Assembly (NCBI GenBank): GCA_041623475.1 | Contig: JBFJWU010000176.1 | Span: 1-7,233 of the forward strand | DNA: 7,233 nucleotides | Reading direction: 5' to 3' | Source of the DNA: JBFJWU01 sp041623475 [NCBI: bacterium] | Lineage (GTDB): Bacteria; J088 | Shown here: in pieces, positions 1-5,537 of the stretch | How positions within the stretch are numbered: the stretch's first letter is position 1 | Layout: every line of letters starts with the position of its first letter | The notes under the pieces: model-generated | Database searches by the model: none | Seen by the model: only the letters and a program-made list of their open reading frames with translations | Told to the model about the DNA's origin: nothing | Translations under genes and position numbers: made by a program

Positions 1-374
1 ACGAGGCGTTCACCGCTGCCGGGGTTGGCCCGGGCGACATTGATGTCGCCGAAGTCTACGGTGTGTTCAGTTCAACCGAACTGCTGCTCTGCGAGCAGAT
101 CGGTTTTTTTGACACCGGCACCGCCGGAAGCGCCTTTGCCGATGGACGGGCGACATTCGGGGGTGACATAGTGATCGATCCCAGCGGCGGTCGCCTGTCC
201 CTGGGGCATCCGGCGACTGCCACGCCCATCCTGGAAATGCTGGAGGTCGCGCACCAGTTGCAGGGGAAGTGCGGTGACCGGCAGGTCGACAGTGCTGAAC
301 TGGGACTGGTCCACGCAGAACACGGGATGTTGAATGGCGCCGCCATTGGCATTTGGGAAAGGGCCGAAGGATGA
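1..374 (+). CDS. Thiolase-fold acyltransferase/aldolase-like protein, C-terminal part (5' truncated)
   Basis: Only the C-terminal ~123 residues are present; the reading frame is open from base 3 and the start lies upstream of the window. The C-terminal thiolase half is recognisable. An E-V-Y-G-V-F segment (Tyr codon 57-59) sits where SCP2-type thiolases carry their E-x-Y motif. The active-site loop G-G-R-L-S-L-G-H-P-A-T-A-T follows, with the conserved His, then an R-Q-V strand and a terminal L-V-H-A-E-H-G segment. The usual second catalytic Cys of degradative thiolases (C-x-G) is not seen; the equivalent position reads H-A-E-H-G, as in SCP2/lipid-transfer-type thiolases. It overlaps the downstream DUF35 gene by four bases, a pairing typical of Ltp2-like aldolases and related acyltransferases acting on CoA esters. 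Family placement is firm. Whether it is a thiolase, a retro-aldolase or a non-catalytic partner is open because the N-terminal half is missing. Confidence 0.85.
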   Translation, partial: EAFTAAGVGPGDIDVAEVYGVFSSTELLLCEQIGFFDTGTAGSAFADGRATFGGDIVIDPSGGRLSLGHPATATPILEMLEVAHQLQGKCGDRQVDSAELGLVHAEHGMLNGAAIGIWERAEG

Positions 375-781
375 AAGACATTATCGATGCGGCGACCTGG
401 CGGGCCATCACGTACAACGCCGATGGCGCAACTGACCAGTTTTATGATTCGCTGCGAAACCAGCGGTTTCAGTCGACAAAATGCGATGACTGCGGCCACG
501 TCCCCTTTCCGCCACGGCTGTTTTGCTCGAAATGCGGCTGTAACGAGGTTACATGGATAGACCTTCCTGATCGGGGCACGCTGTATGCATTTTCGCTGCA
601 GCAACGGTCACTCCGGTTTCCTGCGCCCGATGTCCTGGGAATTGTCGAGCTTGAAGGCGTCGGCCTGGTTTTTACCCACATCGAAGGCCGGATTTCCGAC
701 CTCGAAATCGGGCAGGCCGTCAAGCTGGGATTCCACCAGGTCAGCGAAAAAATCACAGTCCACAAGTTCATTCCGTCCTGA
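371..781 (+). CDS. DUF35 zinc-ribbon/OB-fold protein, partner of the upstream thiolase
   Basis: A 136-residue cytoplasmic protein with the standard DUF35 layout. A helical N-terminus with a D-Q-F-Y-D-S-L segment is followed by a rubredoxin-like zinc ribbon, C38-x2-C41 and C52-x2-C55, with P-P-R between the knuckles. An OB-fold beta domain then runs to the C-terminus. In this family the DUF35 subunit binds a thiolase-fold partner and supports acyl-CoA binding or stability; in steroid degradation a DUF35 domain (ChsH2) activates the aldolase Ltp2. The ATG at 371 overlaps the preceding TGA (ATGA), implying translational coupling, and a purine-rich GGGCCGAAGG lies just upstream. An in-frame TTG at 353 would add six residues but has no advantage. 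All four zinc ligands are intact. The specific reaction of the pair is not determined here. Confidence 0.9.
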   Translation: MKDIIDAATWRAITYNADGATDQFYDSLRNQRFQSTKCDDCGHVPFPPRLFCSKCGCNEVTWIDLPDRGTLYAFSLQQRSLRFPAPDVLGIVELEGVGLVFTHIEGRISDLEIGQAVKLGFHQVSEKITVHKFIPS

Positions 782-825
782 TTGACAGACCCGTCGGCCG
801 GGCCGCTGCGTCCCCACCCTGAAAC

Positions 826-853
826 TTGCGTTCTATAAAACACCTGTTAGATT
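826..853 (+). promoter_or_regulatory. Weak candidate promoter for the receiver gene
   Basis: The 109-base gap between the DUF35 stop and the receiver gene turns AT-rich after about base 821. TTGCGT (826-831), a 16-base spacer and TAGATT (848-853) form a poor sigma70-like pair. TATAAA at 834-839 is a better -10 hexamer but has no matching -35. That the receiver gene has its own promoter is inferred mainly from the gap and the composition change. Confidence 0.2.
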
Positions 854-890
854 AATTATCGGGTATTGATTCCGTGGGGGAGGCAACCCG

Positions 891-1322
891 ATGAACACTC
901 GCTCGGACCTGTTCAAAGGTCAAACTATAATGGTCCTCGATGACAGCAAGCTGATTCTTGCCTGGACGACTGACGTGCTGACATCAGCAGGCTTTGATGT
1001 AATTGCCCTGGACCATTTCTGGGTAACCCGGCAGATCGTCGATGCAAATCCGGCCCTGATCCTGATGGATGTCGATTTTGCGTCCCTGGACGAAGGGGCG
1101 GTAGCCACGCAGGCCCTGAAGCGACACAGCGTCGCCAGAACAATTCCGATCATTCTTCATTCCGGAAAGCCCGACCAGGAACTGCGTGCCATTGCGGCGC
1201 GTTGTGGTGCCGACGGGTATATCTGCAAGACGGATGATCGCGACTTGTTTACATCTACCGTGATCGAGTTTCTGATGACGGCCCAGCCCGCATCACGACC
1301 CGGCACACAGTCCCTGTCCTGA
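891..1322 (+). CDS. Stand-alone response-regulator receiver (CheY-like) protein
   Basis: A 143-residue single-domain receiver. The phosphorylation site is complete: acidic pair D17-D18 in V-L-D-D-S, phospho-acceptor D60 in L-I-L-M-D-V-D-F, switch Ser91 in I-L-H-S-G-K-P, and conserved Lys113 in Y-I-C-K-T. It therefore probably accepts phosphate from a histidine kinase and works through protein-protein contact. About 25 residues after Lys113 hold the last helix and a short polar tail; no DNA-binding or enzymatic output domain is present. The ATG at 891 has a strong Shine-Dalgarno site GGGGGAGG (876-883) seven bases upstream. It lies alone, 109 bases after the DUF35 gene, and converges on the DUF2889 gene with 13 bases between stops. 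No kinase is encoded in the window, so its partner and any link to the catabolic genes are unknown. Confidence 0.85.
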   Translation: MNTRSDLFKGQTIMVLDDSKLILAWTTDVLTSAGFDVIALDHFWVTRQIVDANPALILMDVDFASLDEGAVATQALKRHSVARTIPIILHSGKPDQELRAIAARCGADGYICKTDDRDLFTSTVIEFLMTAQPASRPGTQSLS

Positions 1323-1335
1323 CTTACCAGCAGGC

Positions 1336-1932
1336 CTAGATTCCGCGAAGCGGGTCCATTTTTTCGGGGTCGCGCCCCAGTTCACGAATCTTGTCGACCG
1401 CAACGTCGTAGATATCGTCATTGCGATCAGCACCCCGAAAACTCCGACACGAATCCGTCAGCACCGGTCGACGCAGGTTCATCTGCCGTTTCTGTTCATT
1501 TGTAATAACTGCGGCCAGCTCTTCATCCCGCTTGACTGAATACAGACCGGCAAATAACGCCCGCAGGCTGGCCTCGATCAGCTCTGTAAAATGCGTACAC
1601 CCGGCCGTTCGCTTGACTCGGGCACGGATTTCGCGAATGATGCCGCGCTGGAAGATCATCAGTCCCTTGATACCTTCGTATGCGGACTCGGTTTCGGGAC
1701 AGACAGGGTATGGCATCCGCTCCATTTTGCAGGCGATATCGTGAATGACCAGGTCGGCACCGACCAGCATGACGACGGACATGTCGTGATGCTCATCCAG
1801 CAGCCTGGTAATGACCATGATTTCGTCATTGTCCAGCCTGGCTACCTCGCTCTTGATGTCACGAATAAATTTGACCCGCTGATGCCGGCTACGGGCTTTC
1901 AAAATGTCAAACGGGTGCTGGCCATCATTCAC
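1336..1932 (-). CDS. DUF2889 family protein of unknown function
   Basis: A 198-residue soluble protein without signal peptide or membrane segment. The DUF2889 pattern is visible: an R-D-I-K-S-E-V-A-R-L-D strand early on, V-I-H-D-I near residues 62-66, P-Y-P-V-C-P around Cys78, a G-I-I-R-E-I-R-A-R-V strand, and the hallmark G-C-T-H-F-T-E-L at 111-118. Cys78, Cys112, His114 and His64-Asp65 are candidate metal or catalytic residues, an inference from conservation only. The C-terminal third (about 131-198) is charged and unassigned. The GTG start at 1932 was chosen because a perfect AGGAGGT (1939-1945) lies six bases upstream. The same frame stays open to 2148, but that extension would run into the divergent thiolase gene and has no comparable ribosome site. 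The gene diverges from the thiolase across a 163-base gap containing the long operator, so it is probably co-regulated with the CoA-ester pathway. Its reaction is unknown. Confidence 0.8.
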   Translation of the reverse strand: MNDGQHPFDILKARSRHQRVKFIRDIKSEVARLDNDEIMVITRLLDEHHDMSVVMLVGADLVIHDIACKMERMPYPVCPETESAYEGIKGLMIFQRGIIREIRARVKRTAGCTHFTELIEASLRALFAGLYSVKRDEELAAVITNEQKRQMNLRRPVLTDSCRSFRGADRNDDIYDVAVDKIRELGRDPEKMDPLRGI

Positions 1933-1938
1933 GATTTC

Positions 1939-1945
1939 ACCTCCT
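1939..1945 (-). promoter_or_regulatory. Ribosome binding site fixing the DUF2889 GTG start
   Basis: The minus strand reads AGGAGGT here, a full match to the anti-Shine-Dalgarno core, six bases before the GTG whose first base is 1932. This decides the 198-residue start over the longer open frame reaching 2148. Confidence 0.85.
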
Positions 1946-1991
1946 GAAATCAAGGGCTTATTCTGCGGCACCGGAACCGGTTCTGTCGACC

Positions 1992-2022
1992 AGCATACCG
2001 TTGGAGCTGCAGCTCCGGCCAA
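1992..2022 (-). promoter_or_regulatory. Tentative divergent promoter for the DUF2889 gene
   Basis: On the minus strand TATGCT (1997-1992) could be a -10 element. The only -35-like hexamer nearby is TTGGCC (2022-2017), 19 bases away, so the match is poor. It is listed because the gene needs a promoter in this gap and because the thiolase side carries the same TATGCT hexamer. The -35 candidate would overlap the operator. Confidence 0.2.
2003..2016. repeat. Perfect 14-bp palindrome beside operator 1
   Basis: GGAGCTGCAGCTCC is an exact inverted repeat with no central spacer. It abuts, and shares two bases with, the outer edge of the long operator palindrome. It could be a binding site for a second regulator in the divergent intergenic region, or chance in GC-rich DNA. 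No second copy was noticed in the window. Confidence 0.5.
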
Positions 2023-2053
2023 AGTGTAAAGTTGAACTTTGCACTTTGGCCGG
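2015..2053. promoter_or_regulatory. Operator 1: 39-bp near-perfect palindrome in the DUF2889/thiolase divergent gap
   Basis: Two 19-base arms flank a single central base (2034) with one mismatch (A2028 region versus G2041). The shared core at 2020-2048 is CAAAGTGTAAAGT, three bases, then ACTTTGCACTTTG. Each arm is itself a direct repeat of AAAGT with a seven-base period. The same 13-3-13 layout recurs at 3281-3309, which argues for one sequence-specific dimeric repressor, of TetR type by length and symmetry. The site overlaps the proposed -35 of the thiolase promoter and lies where a promoter for DUF2889 is expected, so one bound protein could control both directions. The regulator is not encoded in the window. 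Confidence 0.8.
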
Positions 2054-2067
2054 GGCTGGGATATGCT
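2039..2067 (+). promoter_or_regulatory. Candidate thiolase promoter overlapping operator 1
   Basis: TTGCAC (2039-2044), 17 bases and TATGCT (2062-2067) give a sigma70-like pair of modest quality. Transcription would begin near 2074, about 20 bases before the start codon. The -35 lies inside the right arm of the operator, so repressor binding would block polymerase. Confidence 0.4.
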
Positions 2068-2083
2068 GAGCGCGCCGCGGATC

Positions 2084-2090
2084 GGAGGTT
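2084..2090 (+). promoter_or_regulatory. Ribosome binding site fixing the thiolase GTG start
   Basis: GGAGGTT lies five bases before the GTG at 2096. It selects this start over the upstream in-frame TTG at 2039, which lies inside the operator. Confidence 0.75.
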
Positions 2091-2095
2091 CCACT

Positions 2096-3241
2096 GTGTC
2101 AGACGCATTTATTATCGACGCAATCCACACGCCACGCGGACGCCGCAATGGTGCCCTGGCGGGTGTCCATCCAATTGACCTCTATGGATTGTCGCTTCGG
2201 GCGCTGCTGGACCGAACCGCTGTTGATCCGAATGTAATTGAGGACGTCGTCACCGGGTGCGTTTCGCAGGCTGGCGAACAGGGCCGCTGCATGGCAAGGG
2301 CCGCGGTATTGGCAGCCGGCCTGCCGCAATCGGTTCCCGGTGTCTCGCTGGACCGATTCTGCGGATCCGGCCTGCAGGCGATCAACTTTGCTGCGATGGC
2401 CGTCCAATCGGGACATATGGACGTGGTTATTGCCGGTGGCGTGGAAAGCATGAGCCGAATGCCGATTGGCTCGGCCTGGGGTACAGAACGCCCCAGAACC
2501 CTCACTGACAAGTACGACATCAGTACCCAGTTTGTCGCCGCCGAGCGTATCGCCGACAAGTACGGGATATCGCGCGAAGAATGTGACCAGTTTGCGGTCG
2601 AATCCCAGCGCCGGGCCGCAGCCGCCCATCAGGAAGGCCGTTTTGCCCGGCAGATTGCGCCGGTCAAATGGACCGACCCGGATGGCCATTGCCACCAACT
2701 GGATCATAACGAACACATGCGCCCGGGCACGACGGTCGAGGACCTGTCCAGACTGACAACGATCGCACCGGATGGTCGCGTCGTTACCGCTGGTAATGCA
2801 TCCGGTGTGGTTGACGCGTCCGCGGCGGTGCTCGTGGCAGGCAGCGGGGCCGCCAAACGCCTGGACTTGACCCCCAGGGCGCGAATTGTTGCCACCGATG
2901 TCACCGGCTCAGACCCGTACTTTATGTTGACGGGCATTATTCCGGCAACCTCCCGGGTCCTTGCCAAGGCAGGCTTGACACTTGCTGATATCGACCTGGT
3001 TGAAATCAACGAAGCATTCGCCCCGATTCCGCTGGCGTGGATGCGGGAATTCGACTTTGATCCTGCCCGGATCAATGTTAATGGTGGTGCCATTGCCCTT
3101 GGCCACCCGCTTGGTGCGACTGGCGCAATCCTGGCGGCAACAATCATTGACCGGCTTCAGCAGACCCGGGGCCGATACGGACTGATTACAATTTGCATGG
3201 GTTACGGGATGGGCATTGCAACCATTGTCGAGCGGCTTTAG
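2096..3241 (+). CDS. Acetyl-CoA acyltransferase / 3-ketoacyl-CoA thiolase (FadA-type)
   Basis: A 381-residue complete thiolase, close to the usual ~390, which by family cleaves 3-ketoacyl-CoA with free CoA to acetyl-CoA (or propionyl-CoA) and a shortened acyl-CoA. Catalytic residues are all present: nucleophile Cys89 in D-R-F-C-G-S-G, the N-E-A-F motif at 305-308, His337 in G-G-A-I-A-L-G-H-P-L-G-A-T-G, and acid/base Cys367 in C-M-G-Y-G-M-G. The last motif has Tyr370 where many FadA proteins have Gly. The start reads M-S-D-A-F-I-I-D-A-I, the normal N-terminus, from a GTG preceded by GGAGGTT. The gene is monocistronic by appearance: it diverges from DUF2889, and the next gene follows after a 110-base gap with its own promoter and operator. 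Degradative rather than biosynthetic use is inferred from the dehydrogenase and ligase neighbours. Chain-length or steroid specificity cannot be judged. Confidence 0.92.
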   Translation: MSDAFIIDAIHTPRGRRNGALAGVHPIDLYGLSLRALLDRTAVDPNVIEDVVTGCVSQAGEQGRCMARAAVLAAGLPQSVPGVSLDRFCGSGLQAINFAAMAVQSGHMDVVIAGGVESMSRMPIGSAWGTERPRTLTDKYDISTQFVAAERIADKYGISREECDQFAVESQRRAAAAHQEGRFARQIAPVKWTDPDGHCHQLDHNEHMRPGTTVEDLSRLTTIAPDGRVVTAGNASGVVDASAAVLVAGSGAAKRLDLTPRARIVATDVTGSDPYFMLTGIIPATSRVLAKAGLTLADIDLVEINEAFAPIPLAWMREFDFDPARINVNGGAIALGHPLGATGAILAATIIDRLQQTRGRYGLITICMGYGMGIATIVERL

Positions 3242-3250
3242 GATCCAAAT

Positions 3251-3279
3251 TTGACAAATACTCCCGGCGCCGCTAGAGT
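3251..3279 (+). promoter_or_regulatory. Strong sigma70-like promoter of the oxidoreductase-dehydrogenase-ligase operon
   Basis: A perfect -35 TTGACA (3251-3256), an optimal 17-base spacer and TAGAGT (3274-3279, four of six -10 consensus bases) lie in the gap after the thiolase stop. The expected start point near 3285-3287 falls inside operator 2, giving a leader of about 65 bases before the ATG at 3352. Confidence 0.7.
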
Positions 3280-3280
3280 A

Positions 3281-3309
3281 CAAAGTGTAAAGTGCTACTT
3301 TTTACTTTG
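3281..3309. promoter_or_regulatory. Operator 2: second copy of the long palindrome, over the transcription start
   Basis: CAAAGTGTAAAGT, three bases (GCT), then ACTTTTTACTTTG. The arms match as an inverted repeat at 11 of 13 positions. The left arm is identical to that of operator 1, and the 13-3-13 geometry is the same. It starts two bases after the -10 element, a classic position for repression of initiation. Quarter-sites AAAGT/ACTTT start at 3282, 3289, 3297 and 3304, the same 7-8-7 spacing as in operator 1. Confidence 0.78.
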
Positions 3310-3339
3310 GCGGGTCGATGCAGGCCCCTAACCCGGGTT

Positions 3340-3345
3340 GGAGGG
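3340..3345 (+). promoter_or_regulatory. Ribosome binding site of the luciferase-like gene
   Basis: GGAGGG six bases before the ATG at 3352 selects that start over an upstream in-frame GTG at 3292, which lies inside operator 2 and near the transcription start. Confidence 0.75.
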
Positions 3346-3351
3346 ATTCAC

Positions 3352-4461
3352 ATGACGCTCGATCTGAATGACGTCAATTTTGGCCTGTTGCAACTGTTTG
3401 AAGATGCCAAGGGCAAGACAGAGCAACAATTTCTCCAGGAGAATATTGACCTGATCACCTACGCCGACAGGGTCGGCCTGGACGGAGTCTGGCTGGCAGA
3501 ACACCATTTCACAGACTATGGCGTGATGCCGTCGACCCAGGTTTTTGCGGCCTACCTTGCCGGAATTACTGAACGAATCCGCATTGGTACCGGGGTTGTC
3601 GTAACGCCATTCCATAACCCGGTCCGTCTGGTTGAAGAATTCTCGTTTATAGACGTCCTCTCGAATGGTCGCCTGGACCTGGGCATTGGCAGTGGCTACC
3701 AGCCACAGGAATTCGCGGGCTATGGCGTCGACATGAAGACCAAGGGCCAGCGCTTCGACGAGGGCCTGGAGATCCTGCAACAGGCCTGGACCACAGGAAA
3801 AGTTGATTACAAGGGCGAAATTTACAACTTTGACAACATCAGCCCCCGGCCCCACCCTGTCCAGAAACCCCATCCGCCGATTTTTGGTGCAAGCTTCAAC
3901 CCTGAAACAATCAAATACCAGGCCATGAAGAAACTCAACCTGCTGTTCTCGACCCTGTTGACCGGTCCTGAGAAGATTATCGAATACAGGGACATCCTCA
4001 GGGACCAAGGCGAGAATCCGGACGATTATCGAATTGGCGGATTGTTGTTTCTCTATGTGGCCGAGGACTTCGATACCGCCTGCGCCGAATTCGAAGAGCC
4101 ATTCTGGTGGTACTTTCGCAAGTTCGTGGAGCAGATTCCCTTTGACCGAATTCCCGAAGAAGCAACCTTTTACCGGTCGCTGACGGGAATGTACAAAGGC
4201 TGGCTCGACATGTACGACAAAGGGGACATGTCCTTCAAGGAAATGGTGAACCTGGGGCCAACTGCGCACAGTTTTATGATCGGCAGCCCCGACCAGGTCA
4301 CAGAAAAGCTGGAAAGCCTGATGGGCATGTACCCGGGACTGACCGATATCCTGCTTTGGACACGCCTGGGCGGACTGGAAAACGAGAAGGTCATGAAGTC
4401 AATGAAGTTATTTGTTGAAGAAGTCGTACAGCCGGCTCGCGACAATAACGCGGCCGCCTGA
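3352..4461 (+). CDS. Luciferase-like (LLM class) flavin-dependent oxidoreductase
   Basis: A 369-residue TIM-barrel protein of the bacterial luciferase superfamily. Diagnostic segments in order are an N-terminal barrel strand V-N-F-G-L-L, W-L-A-E-H-H-F at 47-53, I-R-I-G-T-G-V-V-V followed by P-F-H-N-P-V-R-L-V-E-E (about 76-96), G-R-L-D-L-G-I-G-S-G-Y at 106-116, and P-R-P-H-P-V-Q-K-P-H-P-P-I-F-G in the middle. The C-terminal I-G-S-P-D-Q-V-T-E-K-L element is also typical. Such enzymes use reduced FMN with oxygen (monooxygenases) or F420 (dehydrogenases or reductases). The E-H-H-F type resembles FMN-linked alkanal monooxygenase-like members, but cofactor and substrate are inferred. It is first in an operon, 20 bases before a dehydrogenase-like gene, behind its own promoter and operator. 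No signal peptide or membrane segment is apparent. In this setting it may oxygenate a CoA-ester intermediate or a ring or branched substrate. Confidence 0.88.
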   Translation: MTLDLNDVNFGLLQLFEDAKGKTEQQFLQENIDLITYADRVGLDGVWLAEHHFTDYGVMPSTQVFAAYLAGITERIRIGTGVVVTPFHNPVRLVEEFSFIDVLSNGRLDLGIGSGYQPQEFAGYGVDMKTKGQRFDEGLEILQQAWTTGKVDYKGEIYNFDNISPRPHPVQKPHPPIFGASFNPETIKYQAMKKLNLLFSTLLTGPEKIIEYRDILRDQGENPDDYRIGGLLFLYVAEDFDTACAEFEEPFWWYFRKFVEQIPFDRIPEEATFYRSLTGMYKGWLDMYDKGDMSFKEMVNLGPTAHSFMIGSPDQVTEKLESLMGMYPGLTDILLWTRLGGLENEKVMKSMKLFVEEVVQPARDNNAAA

Positions 4462-4481
4462 CCCGAACCGCTGGACGACAA

Positions 4482-5537
4482 ATGGACTTCTCCATATCCG
4501 ATGAGGAACAGCTGGTTCGCGACACCGCGGCGGATTTCGCCAGGGCGCTGCGGGAACGTTCCCGCGAAGCAGAAACAAACGGGGTCCACGAGCAGCTGCA
4601 AGCCCAGTATGCGGAAATGGCCTTTGAATCACTGGACTGGCCCGAAGCCCACGGCGGTGCGGCCCTGTCCCCGTACCTGAAAAGCCTGGTCGTTGAAGAA
4701 CTGAGCTACGGATGCGCGGGACAGATGCTGGGACTGGAACCCCGCGCACTGGTCCAATACGCTATTGCCGCGCTGCCCGATGGCGACGTCAAAGCAGCCC
4801 TCTACGCCGACATCTCTGGCAACGCCCCCAGGACGCTGGCGTTCTATATCGATGCCGAGGACCGACTGACGGTCGATGCCAACCGCATCCAGGGAACCAT
4901 TCCCTGGGTTCCCAACTCGTCCGCAGATGCCCTGGTCGTCGTCAAACAGCAGACGTTCTACCTAGTCACAAGCGGATTTGAGTTGAACGCTGTACTCCCC
5001 TGCGGTCTGCAAGCCGCAGGGGCTTCCGAGGTCCTGGTCAATGCTCAGGCCGAACAGGCCATCGAACTGGCGCCCGACGCGGTTGCCCGGATGACCGCCC
5101 AGGTTCGGGTCTATCTTGCCGCGGCACTGATCGGCGTTGCCCGGGCGTCCCTGGACTACGCCTTTTCCTATACCGAAGAACGTGAGGTATTCGGCCAGAA
5201 GATCGCCCATCACCAGGGCATTGCATTCAAACTGGCAGAAATGGCCATCGCAATCGAGTCCGCCCGAATGCTGGTGATGCAGGCGGCTTTTGCCCTTGAA
5301 TCCGGCCCTGGCGATTCAGAAGCGGCCCTGGCGCTAATCCAGGCAACCGAGATGAGCCTGTCGGTAACCATCGACGGCGTCCAACTGCTTGGCGGTCACG
5401 GATTTGTCAAGGATCATCTGGTTGAAAAATGGATGCGTGAAGCACGCACCCTGTCCCTGATGTTTGGTGGCCGCGACGGCGCAGCCATCGACGCCGAGGC
5501 AGCCGGAATTTCAAACTGGGGGTTTGCAGCGGCATGA
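4482..5537 (+). CDS. Acyl-CoA dehydrogenase-like short subunit lacking the catalytic base (probable beta subunit)
   Basis: A 351-residue acyl-CoA dehydrogenase homologue, about 30-50 residues shorter than a homomeric enzyme. The N-terminal helical domain starts with D-F-S-I-S-D-E-E-Q-L-V-R. The middle beta domain is reduced and lacks the flavin-contacting T-E-P-x-A-G-S-D motif. The C-terminal helical domain is well kept, with R234-E-V-F-G238 and Q301-L-L-G-G305-H-G, the elements that in homotetramers reach into the neighbouring subunit's FAD site. The catalytic Glu is missing: counting from Arg319, Phe328 occupies its place. It is therefore unlikely to act alone and most probably pairs with the next gene product, as ChsE-type (FadE28/FadE29) alpha2beta2 dehydrogenases do in steroid catabolism. 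The ATG at 4482 has only a weak ribosome site, 20 bases after the previous stop. Its stop overlaps the next ATG by four bases. Confidence 0.87.
   Translation: MDFSISDEEQLVRDTAADFARALRERSREAETNGVHEQLQAQYAEMAFESLDWPEAHGGAALSPYLKSLVVEELSYGCAGQMLGLEPRALVQYAIAALPDGDVKAALYADISGNAPRTLAFYIDAEDRLTVDANRIQGTIPWVPNSSADALVVVKQQTFYLVTSGFELNAVLPCGLQAAGASEVLVNAQAEQAIELAPDAVARMTAQVRVYLAAALIGVARASLDYAFSYTEEREVFGQKIAHHQGIAFKLAEMAIAIESARMLVMQAAFALESGPGDSEAALALIQATEMSLSVTIDGVQLLGGHGFVKDHLVEKWMREARTLSLMFGGRDGAAIDAEAAGISNWGFAAA

Noticed and set aside
782-787. TTGACA hexamer directly after the DUF35 stop region
   Set aside because: No acceptable -10 lies 16-18 bases downstream (the sequence there is GC-rich), so it was not called as the receiver promoter.
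795-805. GC-rich inverted repeat CGGCC-G-GGCCG after the DUF35 gene
   Set aside because: A one-base loop cannot form a normal hairpin and no T tract follows, so it is not supported as a terminator.
1343-1364. Possible intrinsic terminator (CCGC-GAA-GCGG, then six T) for the receiver gene
   Set aside because: The stem is only four base pairs, the T run begins five bases after it, and it lies inside the DUF2889 coding sequence. Too weak to call.
1933-2148. N-terminal extension of the DUF2889 reading frame (270 residues in all)
   Set aside because: It would read through the operator and overlap the divergent thiolase start. A perfect AGGAGGT six bases before the GTG at 1932 marks the real start, and the extension shows no recognisable family sequence.
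3330-3339. AACCCGGGTT palindrome just before the ribosome site of the luciferase-like gene
   Set aside because: It is only 10 bp, without room for a loop and without a partner copy. Likely chance in GC-rich leader DNA.
3328-4269. Long minus-strand open frame opposite the luciferase-like gene
   Set aside because: It is fully antisense to a clearly recognisable protein, shows no family motifs, and is explained by codon bias of the plus-strand gene.
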